A stretch of 64,000 nt of DNA from Methylobacterium pseudosasicola. GTDB taxonomy: Bacteria > Pseudomonadota > Alphaproteobacteria > Rhizobiales > Beijerinckiaceae. The position numbers were made by a program, and so were the translations under genes. Below are positions 52,103 through 60,525 of this stretch, piece after piece. Every line of letters starts with the position of its first letter. Position 1 is the stretch's first letter. Under the pieces are notes generated by a model. The model saw only the letters and a program-made list of their open reading frames with translations, was not told where the DNA came from and made no database searches. The stretch covers positions 1-64,000 of the forward strand of contig NZ_FOTK01000026.1 of NCBI RefSeq assembly GCF_900114535.1, read 5' to 3'.

Positions 52103-52447
52103 TCAGCTCTCCTCGCCCGGCAAGCTAGCCCGGATCGCGGCCCAGCGCCTAACGGCATCGACAGCCCCGGGCGGCAACGTCGGGTAATCCTCGTGGATGT
52201 CCCGATCGGAGTGGCCGGCGCGGAGGTAGGCGAGGATCGTCTCGGCGGGAACCCTGGTCCCGGCCACGCAGGGATCGCCGCTCATGACAGCGGGGTCGCT
52301 GACGACTGTGGGCCGGACGGCCTCGGCCGCGGGCAGCCCCAGGAACTCGCGGGCCCACCTGTCGATGGGATCGTCCGGATCCCGGACGGGGCGCTCCAGG
52401 CCGGCGAGGACGCGGATCGACTCAGGGGGATACTCGTCGTCGGGCAT
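52103..52447 (-). CDS. DUF433 (VapB45-type antitoxin-like) protein
   Basis: 114 residues. The C-terminal 60 hold the DUF433 domain: SGDPCVAGTRVPAETILAYLRAG and the helix-turn-helix IHEDYPTLPPGAVDAVRRWA. Family members act as antitoxins of DUF5615 (VapC45) toxins or as DNA-binding parts of such pairs. No DUF5615 gene is seen on either side, so it is either solitary or partnered by the unknown small gene that follows it directly. Confidence 0.72.
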   Translation of the reverse strand: MPDDEYPPESIRVLAGLERPVRDPDDPIDRWAREFLGLPAAEAVRPTVVSDPAVMSGDPCVAGTRVPAETILAYLRAGHSDRDIHEDYPTLPPGAVDAVRRWAAIRASLPGEES

Positions 52448-52539
52448 GCCCCGGATTCTCGGGCCGCCCCGCCCAGGAAGCAAGCCCGCGTGAATACGGG
52501 GTACCCGGTCGTGTGCTCGTTCGGGTGAGGGAGGGGACG

Positions 52540-53133
52540 ATGGCGAGACGAGAGGACATCCAGAAGCGGCTCGGCGAGATCGAGGCTGCGCTGCGGGACG
52601 TCGAAGCCGAGAAGCGGCGGCACCAGCTCACATTGAGCATGGTCAACACGGCGCTCGGCATCGCCACCAGGGCTGCGCATGGCGTGCTCCACCGCGAGCT
52701 GCAGAGACTGATGGACGAGCGGAGCCACCTGCAGCGCGAGCTCACAAACCTGGGCAAGCCGAAGCCGCCCGTAGGGTTCGAGCTCATCGACGCCGAAGAG
52801 GCGCAGGAAGAGGAGGGCCATCTCTACCTCGTGCTGACCGAGCGCGACACGGACGGCGAGGTCGAGGGCCACACTGATCTCCACCGCATTGATCCGATTT
52901 CTACTCGCTCTGCGTCGATCTGGTACGACATCAATGTTCCGGGGCTGAGAGGACCAAAGTTCCGTTCTCTCTCAGACAGGATGCGGCAAGCGGCTCAGTC
53001 GCTTTGTGGCTCGCCACCGTCGATGGGACATTCACCGCGGCGGCTGGACCGCCGCGGGAACGGCATCCGATGCGGTACGACCATGAGAACTTACAGAACC
53101 AGCATCGAGCGGCATCCCTGCTCGATGCTTTAA
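52540..53133 (+). CDS. coiled-coil hypothetical protein
   Basis: 197 residues from ATG 52540 after GAGGGAGGGG. Residues 1-75 form a long heptad-like coiled coil (IQKRLGEIEAALRDVEAEKRRHQ). A short acidic segment follows. The last 60 residues are basic and low in pattern and overlap the next gene by 64 bases, so the end may be frameshifted or run on. No family is recognised. Confidence 0.5.
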   Translation: MARREDIQKRLGEIEAALRDVEAEKRRHQLTLSMVNTALGIATRAAHGVLHRELQRLMDERSHLQRELTNLGKPKPPVGFELIDAEEAQEEEGHLYLVLTERDTDGEVEGHTDLHRIDPISTRSASIWYDINVPGLRGPKFRSLSDRMRQAAQSLCGSPPSMGHSPRRLDRRGNGIRCGTTMRTYRTSIERHPCSML

Positions 53134-53732
53134 AAGACAAGCTCACTGGCGCCGACGACAAACCGGAAGTCGCCGCTGTCATGCGGTCCCCGAGGTGGTC
53201 AGCCCATTGGCGCCTATGCAACGTCTCTGGCGTACACGTCTACAGGACACCCCGAGGCTGGTGCGCGGACCTGGCGTTCCGAGACTTGCCGGCCGGCGTG
53301 CCCACGTTGATCGGGAATTCCCAGCCATTCGGGACACGGGAGGAGGCGTTGGACAACGCCGTCCTCAAGCTGTTCATCTGTGCCGAGACCGAGAAGGCAT
53401 GGATGGCCGACTTTCACGCCAACATGCGGTGGTTCGCCTTCGACGGGATCATGGTGCCGGTCGACCCGGATTACCTCCCGGGCAGGGGAGCCGAGCTGGC
53501 GCGGGAGGGCTACACCCGCGATCACGCCCTCGGGAGGCTGGCGTACCTCAGGCACATCGTTTCGGGCGACGAACCCGTGACTGAAGAAGCCTTCGCGGCG
53601 GCGAACGACGAGATCCGACAGCGTCTTGCCATAGTCTGCGAGATCGCGATGTCGCTCGGTCTTACGGAATTCACGCTCGCAGACGGTCTTTGGTCCGAAT
53701 ACATGCCGACGGTACCAGGACCGATGCAGTGA
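53070..53732 (+). CDS. hypothetical protein
   Basis: 220 residues from ATG 53070. The middle (residues 45-130) is strand-rich with several tryptophans (WSAHWRLC, GWCADLAF, MRWFAFDG), and the C-terminus is helical. I recognise no domain. It ends 52 bases before the convergent end of tniQ and is the last gene before the Tn7-like operon, so it may lie inside or just outside that element. Confidence 0.52.
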   Translation: MRYDHENLQNQHRAASLLDALKDKLTGADDKPEVAAVMRSPRWSAHWRLCNVSGVHVYRTPRGWCADLAFRDLPAGVPTLIGNSQPFGTREEALDNAVLKLFICAETEKAWMADFHANMRWFAFDGIMVPVDPDYLPGRGAELAREGYTRDHALGRLAYLRHIVSGDEPVTEEAFAAANDEIRQRLAIVCEIAMSLGLTEFTLADGLWSEYMPTVPGPMQ

Positions 53733-53784
53733 CAACGGTGTCCCGCGCCCGACCTGCACCGAACGGCCATCTTGTTGAGAACGA

Positions 53785-55752
53785 TCAGGCGGGGATGACC
53801 TTCCGCGTTCTGGATCGTGGTGAGCCTTCGTGGTGCCTCGTGGGCCTGATTGTGCCTCGAAGCGGACAACCGACCAGGGCAGCATCGAGAGCCTGTGTCC
53901 GTTCGTAGATGGGCGTCGTGGTCACTGTCTCGTCAAAGGCGATGACACAGCCAGCGGCGGCCAAGCGCCTACGCACTACGCGTGGGTCGAGGAAGCGGGC
54001 CTGACAGATGTCGGTGATGCTTTGGTACCTCGCCGTAAACGCCTCGAAGCTCTCGCGGGTGACCACGGCCAGCTTCCTCCGGGTCGTCGGGCAGAATTCC
54101 TTGACGACAGCCATTTGCCCAAGTCGGATCAGGGCCTCCACCACCTCACGCCTGAGACCCGGCAAGGTCCGATAGATCTCGCGCTTGGTCAGGTTGTGGC
54201 GGGAGGGGCCGCTCCCCTGTAGCACCCGCGTCACCTCGTCGGCATCGACGAGCAGGTGCTCGTAGCGCCGGCTACCGTGCAGGTATCCCTTCCAGGTCAG
54301 CCTGCCGTCGAGGACCAAGCCCACCAAGTCCCCGATGTTGGTCGACGCAATGAAGCATGCGCGACCGAGGTTCACCTGACGACGGGTAGGTGCCCCGACC
54401 GGGACCGCTCCCTCGAACAGGCGGTCCATGAACGCGTCGAGATCGCCACGGGCCATGCGGTGCCGGGCCTTGTTGATCTCGCGGGAGCCGAACAGGGTAC
54501 GCACATGTCCCCGGGCGACCAGTTCCAGGAGGTGCTTCTTCGGCACGCCCAAGGCCTTCACGACGTCGTCGACCTTGAGCCCGGCACCGAACTCCCGCAA
54601 CCGCTCCTCGAATTCGTCGACACGGATCGTGAGGCGAGGTTGGCCCGGGTCCCCCGCGGTGGGGGCGATACCGGTTCGTGCGAAGATCGCCTTCAAGGTC
54701 GAGGGCGACGTCTTGGACGCGGCCGCCGCGGAGGCGGACGTGTGAATCCGTCGCTCAATAAGTACCTCCCCCAGTACATTGCTGCCGGATGGGAGGGGCA
54801 CGTTGTCGATGGCGTGTCGCCGGACGATGTCGCGGAGCCGCTGGAAGCCTTGGTCGTCCAGGTCGCGTTCGACGACCGCCAGGATGTGCCCGTAGGCATT
54901 CGTGAGCCCGACCGATCCGGCGGCATGACCCCGGACGACCAACCGGTCGAGAAACCTCTCGATGGAAGCCTCACCGGCGGCCGCGATTCGGAAGCCGGCA
55001 AGGGAGGCGGTCGCCATCTCCTGGTCGTCGAGATCGCGAATGCGGACACGACGCGGACCGAGGGTTTGGACGCCCAGCGACTCGCATGTCGCGATGGCGG
55101 CATGCAGGGGCACGCCGTCGAGCCAGTTCGTCGGCTCGCGCACGCCATCCAGACGTCGTGCGACCCATTCCTCGAATTCGCCAGGCACCGCCTCGACGGC
55201 ATCCGTCCGAAGGCTCGATAAACGCGGCAGGACTTCTCCCGCGACTATCGCGGAGAAGTCCACGACGGCTTGCCCCTTGGTCCGGGAGCTCTCCATCAGC
55301 CGAACCCCGTGCACGTGGCACGTGCGAACCTGGTCGACGATCCAATCCCGGCGCAGCCACGCCCGGGCGGCAAGCGGCACGTCGGGCGGGGCGCCAACCA
55401 GGTCATCGGCGATGCAGTGCGGGCAGAACCGGAAGAAGTTCAGGTGAGCCCCGCGCCAAGCCAGCCTTTCGTCACCCCTGCCGGTGAGAATGGCATTGCG
55501 TTCTCGTCGTGGGGTGGACAGCCTCAGGTTCACGGCCTGTGCCTTGGTCAAGCCGCCGAGGATGACCACGATCCGTACGGCATCGTCCGTGCCATTGTAG
55601 ACTTCGCGCGCCGTGGTCCCTTACGCCGCCATGAGGTGTGCCAAGGTAACGCCGTTGAGGGCCGCCAGACGAGAGGCGTAACCCGATGCCGGCTCGCGAA
55701 ACCTGGGCGGAAACTTCCAGTCCAATGCCCCGGGCAGAAGGCCTGTGTTCAT
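53785..55752 (-). pseudogene. tniQ: TniQ/TnsD-family target-selection protein of a Tn7-like element, with an in-frame TAA
   Basis: ATG 55752 overlaps the tnsC stop as ATGA and opens a frame with TniQ character (FREPASGYASRLAALNG). TAA at 55621-55623 interrupts it after 43 residues, and the same frame then continues for about 610 residues to 53785. The rest has the zinc-type motif RFCPHC and a CHVHG motif typical of TniQ, then a long helix-turn-helix-rich C-terminal region as in TnsD-like targeting proteins. GTG 55569 could restart translation and give 594 residues lacking the N-terminus. Whether that product works is unknown. Confidence 0.75.
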
Positions 55753-56807
55753 TCTCGCTCGTCCCCCGGCACCCCGAGATAAGACCCGGCCGGCAAGCCA
55801 CTCCAATCGTCGACGATGAATGGGTTGTAGAGCTTGACCTTGGCCGCCCTGGTCTGGTTCGTCCAGGCTTGTGCGAAGTGTTCCCGGGTGAGTTCGGTCG
55901 TGCCGAGGTCGGCATCGAGTGCCAGGTGGATGGCCTCCACTACACCCTCGCAGACACGAGCGTAGCGATTTCGGCACGAATGCGCCAAACGCTCGGGCGT
56001 GTCCGTATCCGACATGTTCCCGATATTCATGCCGACGGCCGCGGTCAGCTTTCGAAGGATGCGGACGACGAGCATGCGCTCCTTGTCCATGTCCAGATCG
56101 GGGAAATCCACCCAGCGGTATCGCCGTTCGAATTGCTCGTCATCGAAGGGTAGCTTGATGATCCTCGGCAGTCCCGAAAGAACGAAGGCAATTGGCCACG
56201 TCGGTGAGTTCGAAATCCCCTTGATGGCGTTGGCCAGTTCCTCATTCTCCCCTTCCTTTCCCTTGTCCTTCACGATGTGCTGTGTCTCGTCGATGTGAAC
56301 GAGGGAAACGCCCCGTCTCATCAGGGCGTCCGTCACGTGGTTCCATGCATCACCGCGTCCCGTCTTGCCCACGGGATGACCTGCGGCGGTCATAATGTTT
56401 TCCGCGATGATGCGGGGGAGAACGTAGCCCTTCAGAGAAATCGAGACGTAGCGCTTCCTGATCCCGTAGGACGTCTGCTCCGGCTGGAGAGCCGGATGCT
56501 GACGCAACAGCCGTTCAACGGCCTCCGTCTTTCCTGCCCCGCTTGGTCCCGTCAGAAAGAAGACATTCGCGTGCTTTCTACGCTGAAGCTTCCTCGTCAG
56601 GTACTTCCGCATGAATGTCGCGAAAGCCTCGCTCAAGACCTTGTCACGCCCACACTCGACGTACACCTCCTCCAAGGCATCAAGACGCCGCATGATTTCC
56701 TGATCCCGCGCGGGCATCTTGGCGCGCATGGCTTCGAAAGCTGCGTTCGGGTCGTTGATGAGCGGCAGGGCATTTTCAAAACCGGCGCCAGTGCGTCTGC
56801 CGTTCAT
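55749..56807 (-). CDS. tnsC: TnsC/TniB-family AAA+ transposition regulator
   Basis: 352 residues. Walker A is GPSGAGKT (87-94) and Walker B VHIDETQ (170-176), where Glu follows Asp as in active ATPases. The segment LSGLPRIIKL is the sensor region seen in TniB-like proteins. TnsC polymerises on target DNA and links the TniQ target selector to the TnsAB transposase. Both ends overlap neighbours by ATGA, so dosage with TnsB and TniQ is coupled. No stop or motif loss is seen. Confidence 0.85.
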   Translation of the reverse strand: MNGRRTGAGFENALPLINDPNAAFEAMRAKMPARDQEIMRRLDALEEVYVECGRDKVLSEAFATFMRKYLTRKLQRRKHANVFFLTGPSGAGKTEAVERLLRQHPALQPEQTSYGIRKRYVSISLKGYVLPRIIAENIMTAAGHPVGKTGRGDAWNHVTDALMRRGVSLVHIDETQHIVKDKGKEGENEELANAIKGISNSPTWPIAFVLSGLPRIIKLPFDDEQFERRYRWVDFPDLDMDKERMLVVRILRKLTAAVGMNIGNMSDTDTPERLAHSCRNRYARVCEGVVEAIHLALDADLGTTELTREHFAQAWTNQTRAAKVKLYNPFIVDDWSGLPAGSYLGVPGDERE

Positions 56808-59059
56808 TCGTCGTCCTCACCATACATGTTGATCGAGTCGTCGCTCGTCGCCGTGGTGCCTAGGGAGGTGCCGCGCGCGGGCCGCCGCGCACGGGCTGGC
56901 TTGGCCAGCGAGACACCGATGCTCCCGGACCCTACGTCGCTTCCGATGGGCCGGCCCGACGGGGCGGCCTTCTCCGCGCGTCTAAGGGCACCACCCCGTT
57001 CAACCAACTTGACCAAGGCGTTGAGTTGCGCCTCCGAGACGACGTGCGACGGCACTCCGGCACGCTTGCGGGCCTCCTCGGCGTCGCGCATCAGGTCGAG
57101 GTGGGCAGTGAGCCGGAACGGGTTGCCGGCGAGCTTTTCCTGCTTCTCGTAGCGTCGCATGTCCCGGTTATTCTTGAGCCAATCGGCGAGACCGATGCCT
57201 TCGAGGTCAGGGGCATCGAAGCGCAGGTAGGCTGCCTCGCAGGGGAAAAGGTGCCGGAGATCGGGCGGAACCCTCACGAGAATGGCGCCCATGTCGCATG
57301 GGTCCGTGACGATGGTGATCCGGCGCTCGCCGAGGTAGCCCCGCATCTTCCCCATCAGGTCGTGGGTGTAGACTGCATTGAGGTAGGTGACGCCGTCGAC
57401 GCCCACTACCCGGTTCGGCACGGCTAGCCCGAAGGCCAGGAGCCTTTTGTCGGCATCCGGCGCGGGGTTCAGTTCTGGCCAATGCCTGTTGTCGGCACGG
57501 TTGAACTGCCACGCCTTGTAGGGCCTTTCGCCGCCGAGACCCTCGTGGGTCTTATGATGGTATTCATCCACGATGAAGCGGACGAGCCGCATGTAGACAT
57601 CCTCCATGAGGATGCTGGCCATATCCTCCGATTGGTATTCACCCCTCTCGACGACGTTCGAGAAGGACTGCCCGGTGTAGATGCGGCAGAAGCGCTTGAA
57701 CGTCCGGAAGAACGACTCGATGGTTCCTCGCGTGCGGGGGTCCTTGCCCGGCAGGCGGTGCTCGACCTGCAGCTTACCGAGGGCTGTGCGGAAATCTCCC
57801 TGGAAGGCAGGGCCCTCGTCGGTCGCCACCTCGGAGGGCCTTGCCATCATGGGCCATTCGCTCGTGCACCGGGCGAGCTTGGCCACCGGGTTCTTGTCCA
57901 CCACGATGCTCTGCAGCGCCGACTTCGAACCGGCGGCGGATGGCGGGAATGGGGTTACGTGAAGGCCGACGATGCACTTGGTGGCGACGTCGATGGCGAC
58001 CGTGACGGTACACCGGACCGACACGCGGTTCTTCTGCAACACACGGGCGGCCGCCCTTGCCTGCGGAGTAACGCCAGGCCTGACATGACGATGCTTGAGG
58101 ATGGCGAACAGGTCGAATTCCCAATCGTCCATCTCGACGCGTTCCATGCGCCCGAGCTTCGTCAGGCCGTCGAGCGTCACCATTCCCTTGCCGACCGGAT
58201 TGTACTTCAACTCGGCCTTCTTCGGTCCGAGATGGGCAAGGTCGATGAGGATGGTCGGCAGCTTCCTGATGCGCCTGCGGATGGCAGACGCGCCGACGGA
58301 GACGTGGCACTCAGGCGGAAGCCGGCGGTTCAGGAGCATCAATTCGGCCTCGACCCGCGTGAAGACGTCGGTCGGCTTGATCCTGTTTCCCGAGGCGAAC
58401 TTACGGACCTCGCCCTCGACGATTGCGAGTGCCCTCGGGTCCAGTTGCCTACGGTTGCCGCAGTTGGCGTACTGGGGGCGGAACACGCCGGGTTGACCGT
58501 CGCCGCGCTCGAAAAGGTCGAGCCATTCCAGCAGGGTGGTCGCACCCGGATAGTCATATGACTTCCGTGGGAAGCCCGCCCTCTTGCGACCTGGTGGCCG
58601 GGAGGCGTCGAAGGTGCCGATGTACCACCTGTGGATCAGTTCGCGCTCGCTGGCGATGAAGGCGGCAAGCCCCTCAGGGGTCTTGTTGGGCCGCTCCATA
58701 TACCCAGCCGCGCCGATCCGGGCCTGATTGAACCTGACGCACCATTCGACCTTCCAAGCGACCGTTCGAAGTTGCTCGTCATCGAGGTCTGAAAGGTCGG
58801 ACAAGTCGGTGCCCGCCGCCCGGTCTCTCAGCAACTGAAAGGCGTGCGAGTAGTATCCCTCCTCGATGCGGATCTTCTTGTCGGAGTGAAGACGGACATA
58901 CTCGCTATCAGTCAACGGCCTAATTGAAGTATCGACGAGGGCATTGTCGATGACAAGACGCAGTAGGTTCGCCTGTCCCTGTCGTCCGCTTGGCCGATAG
59001 TGGACGCCGTCGATGGTGATGCGGTCGTTGTGGCCGAACTTGTAGCGCTCTGCAGGCAT
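56804..59059 (-). CDS. tnsB: TnsB-family DDE transposase
   Basis: 751 residues. The Mu/Tn7-type integrase core spans about residues 295-520. The probable metal residues are an aspartate of MDDWEF (311-312), D414 in VATDEGP and E448 in GTIESFF, with 33 residues between the last two, close to the usual 35. The N-terminal 280 residues hold helical DNA-binding domains, a Mu-C-like beta barrel follows the core, and the basic C-terminal tail (from about 690) fits TnsC contact. It cuts and joins the 3' ends of the element. Confidence 0.87.
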   Translation of the reverse strand: MPAERYKFGHNDRITIDGVHYRPSGRQGQANLLRLVIDNALVDTSIRPLTDSEYVRLHSDKKIRIEEGYYSHAFQLLRDRAAGTDLSDLSDLDDEQLRTVAWKVEWCVRFNQARIGAAGYMERPNKTPEGLAAFIASERELIHRWYIGTFDASRPPGRKRAGFPRKSYDYPGATTLLEWLDLFERGDGQPGVFRPQYANCGNRRQLDPRALAIVEGEVRKFASGNRIKPTDVFTRVEAELMLLNRRLPPECHVSVGASAIRRRIRKLPTILIDLAHLGPKKAELKYNPVGKGMVTLDGLTKLGRMERVEMDDWEFDLFAILKHRHVRPGVTPQARAAARVLQKNRVSVRCTVTVAIDVATKCIVGLHVTPFPPSAAGSKSALQSIVVDKNPVAKLARCTSEWPMMARPSEVATDEGPAFQGDFRTALGKLQVEHRLPGKDPRTRGTIESFFRTFKRFCRIYTGQSFSNVVERGEYQSEDMASILMEDVYMRLVRFIVDEYHHKTHEGLGGERPYKAWQFNRADNRHWPELNPAPDADKRLLAFGLAVPNRVVGVDGVTYLNAVYTHDLMGKMRGYLGERRITIVTDPCDMGAILVRVPPDLRHLFPCEAAYLRFDAPDLEGIGLADWLKNNRDMRRYEKQEKLAGNPFRLTAHLDLMRDAEEARKRAGVPSHVVSEAQLNALVKLVERGGALRRAEKAAPSGRPIGSDVGSGSIGVSLAKPARARRPARGTSLGTTATSDDSINMYGEDDE

Positions 59060-59088
59060 CGTTCTTGTACTCCCGGCGCCCGAGACAC

Positions 59089-59125
59089 GGGTGGGAAGGT
59101 GAGGGTCAGCGTCACCTTCCCACCC
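59089..59125. promoter_or_regulatory. strong hairpin between tnsA and tnsB
   Basis: GGGTGGGAAGGTGA (59089-59102) and TCACCTTCCCACCC (59112-59125) form a perfect 14-bp stem with a 9-base loop in the 95-base gap between tnsA and tnsB. No T-run follows on either strand, so it is more likely an mRNA processing, attenuation or protein-binding site than a simple terminator. Confidence 0.65.
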
Positions 59126-59154
59126 GGAACTATCGGTCCGATTAAGGGTGATGG

Positions 59155-59871
59155 TTATCGTTCCCGGACGCGGCCCGAGAGCCTGTTCCCAAGCGGCAGG
59201 TCGAGTTCGAGCAACTTCCCGGGCGGGTTGACGAGGACGCCTGATTGCAGAAGCGCTACCGCTGCCCGCACTCCGCGTTGGCCCAGGCCGGTCGCGGTGG
59301 CGACCTCGCGCAGCGTCGTCACCTGACCGAGCCCTGGGAGGGCCGTTCGAATGGCCCTCCTGCCGGCGTGATCATGGTCTCGACCGCACTCGATGATCTC
59401 GCGACCGTTCATCACCTGGAACGGGTCGAGGGTCTCGTAGGTGACGGCACGGTAATCGTCCGCAAGCCGGTTGCCGTGCTGGGCACAGATCGTCTTGATG
59501 ACATGAACTGTGTCGTCCCGTTGAAGAGCTTCGTCGGTCTGCCTGACGGCGACGACCTCACGCACCCCATCCATCCACTCGACATGGATGTCGATGGTGT
59601 AGTGATGACCTCCATCGGGCAGGTGGTACGCCACCGTCCGTTGTTCGCGGATGAGAGACACTCCTGGGAGCGAGATCAGCACGGTCAGGACTGCGCGCTC
59701 GGGCTCGCTTTCGTAGCCGTGCTCGAACCCGCGGAACGGGTCGCCGATGGAGCCGACCGAGGCACCTCCCCACTTGGCTGTGGGACGGCGGTCTGGATCG
59801 GTATCGGACCAATCGAAGTCGATGAGCCCGGTGGCCGCTTGCGCGACGTACCCGGTCTCTCCCTTTGGCAA
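59155..59871 (-). CDS. tnsA: TnsA-like endonuclease subunit with degenerate catalytic motif
   Basis: 238 residues upstream of tnsB. The nuclease domain (about 45-130) contains YESEPERAVL with candidate E55/E57, the strand YTIDIHV with D94, and the following strand REVVAVRQ, where active TnsA proteins have a Gln/Glu-x-Lys pair. Here the positions read A108 and R110. The C-terminal part (about 150-238) looks like the winged-helix TnsA C-terminal domain (LREVATATGLGQRGVRAAVALLQ). If inactive, second-strand cutting at the 5' ends would fail and transposition would become replicative. Confidence 0.75.
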   Translation of the reverse strand: MPKGETGYVAQAATGLIDFDWSDTDPDRRPTAKWGGASVGSIGDPFRGFEHGYESEPERAVLTVLISLPGVSLIREQRTVAYHLPDGGHHYTIDIHVEWMDGVREVVAVRQTDEALQRDDTVHVIKTICAQHGNRLADDYRAVTYETLDPFQVMNGREIIECGRDHDHAGRRAIRTALPGLGQVTTLREVATATGLGQRGVRAAVALLQSGVLVNPPGKLLELDLPLGNRLSGRVRER

Positions 59872-60294
59872 GGGTCAGCCTGTCACCCTTTGGGGGCGAT
59901 GCGCGATGGAGTCAGCACCTCGGCGCGACGGGCCTGGATACGCGATGCGAGGATGGCGTGGCGTGAAGGCATGACGAAATTCCCGGAAGACGAGGCTGAG
60001 GTCACGCCGGTTGTTCGGACGTGCCTTCGGATGCTCACGAAGGCGCGCATCTCTCGCGGAGGTGCGCGCAGTTCCGGTCGTCGAGTTCGACTATCTTTCA
60101 GACCCAGTCCGACCGGATGAAGCGTATTCGTATGCGTACGCAGCGCATGATCGTGCTCCTCCGGTGATGGCCGGGTGCGGGCCGTGGGTTGACAGAATGG
60201 GTGGGAGGTACCTTTTACCGTGGCGACCCTGCCAAGGTCTTAACGAAACCCTGGCCGCGTGGGGATTCGGACGGTTCCCGCGCCATTTCGAGAC
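59872..60294. other. 423-base gap upstream of tnsA
   Basis: One end of the Tn7-like element would be expected near here, with repeated TnsB sites, but I find no convincing set of 20-bp repeats or terminal TGT. GCGATGCG occurs twice (about 59897 and 59944). The string ATGCGTACGC (about 60132-60141) recurs at 63291-63300 in the palindrome before the KfrA-like gene. No gene is supported. Confidence 0.35.
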
Positions 60295-60525
60295 TTATCC
60301 AACGGGTGTTCGCAAGACGTGCCCGGGCAAGGTCCGATCCGGAAAGGTGACGACGTTGCCGTCCCACCGGCGAAGGGCCCGTTCGGCGACGAGTTCGAGG
60401 CCGGTCTCGACCTCGACGGAGACGGCGCCGACCAGGTCGGCGAAGTCGTCCGGGGGCAGGAGGCGGCCGAGGCGTACGAGGTCGACGATGATCTGCGCGA
60501 GGCGATGGTCGGCATCCTCAGGCAT
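60295..60525 (-). CDS. small partner protein of the FtsH-like protease
   Basis: 76 residues from ATG 60525, overlapping the end of the AAA protease gene by 8 bases (ATGCCTGA), so the two are translationally coupled. It is helical at the N-terminus (RLAQIIVDLVRLGRLLP) and strand-like at the end. No family is recognised. Coupling suggests it binds or adapts the protease. Confidence 0.6.
   Translation of the reverse strand: MPEDADHRLAQIIVDLVRLGRLLPPDDFADLVGAVSVEVETGLELVAERALRRWDGNVVTFPDRTLPGHVLRTPVG

Noticed and set aside
59245..60120. 291-residue plus-strand frame over tnsA
   Set aside because: It is antisense to the TnsA-like gene, which has real motifs.
53785..60294. CRISPR-associated Tn7-like transposon
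   Set aside because: No cas genes and no spaced direct repeats are visible beside the tns operon in this window.
59872..60294. terminal repeats of the Tn7-like element
   Set aside because: I searched by eye for repeated 20-bp sites and a terminal TGT/ACA and found nothing convincing, so no boundaries are annotated.
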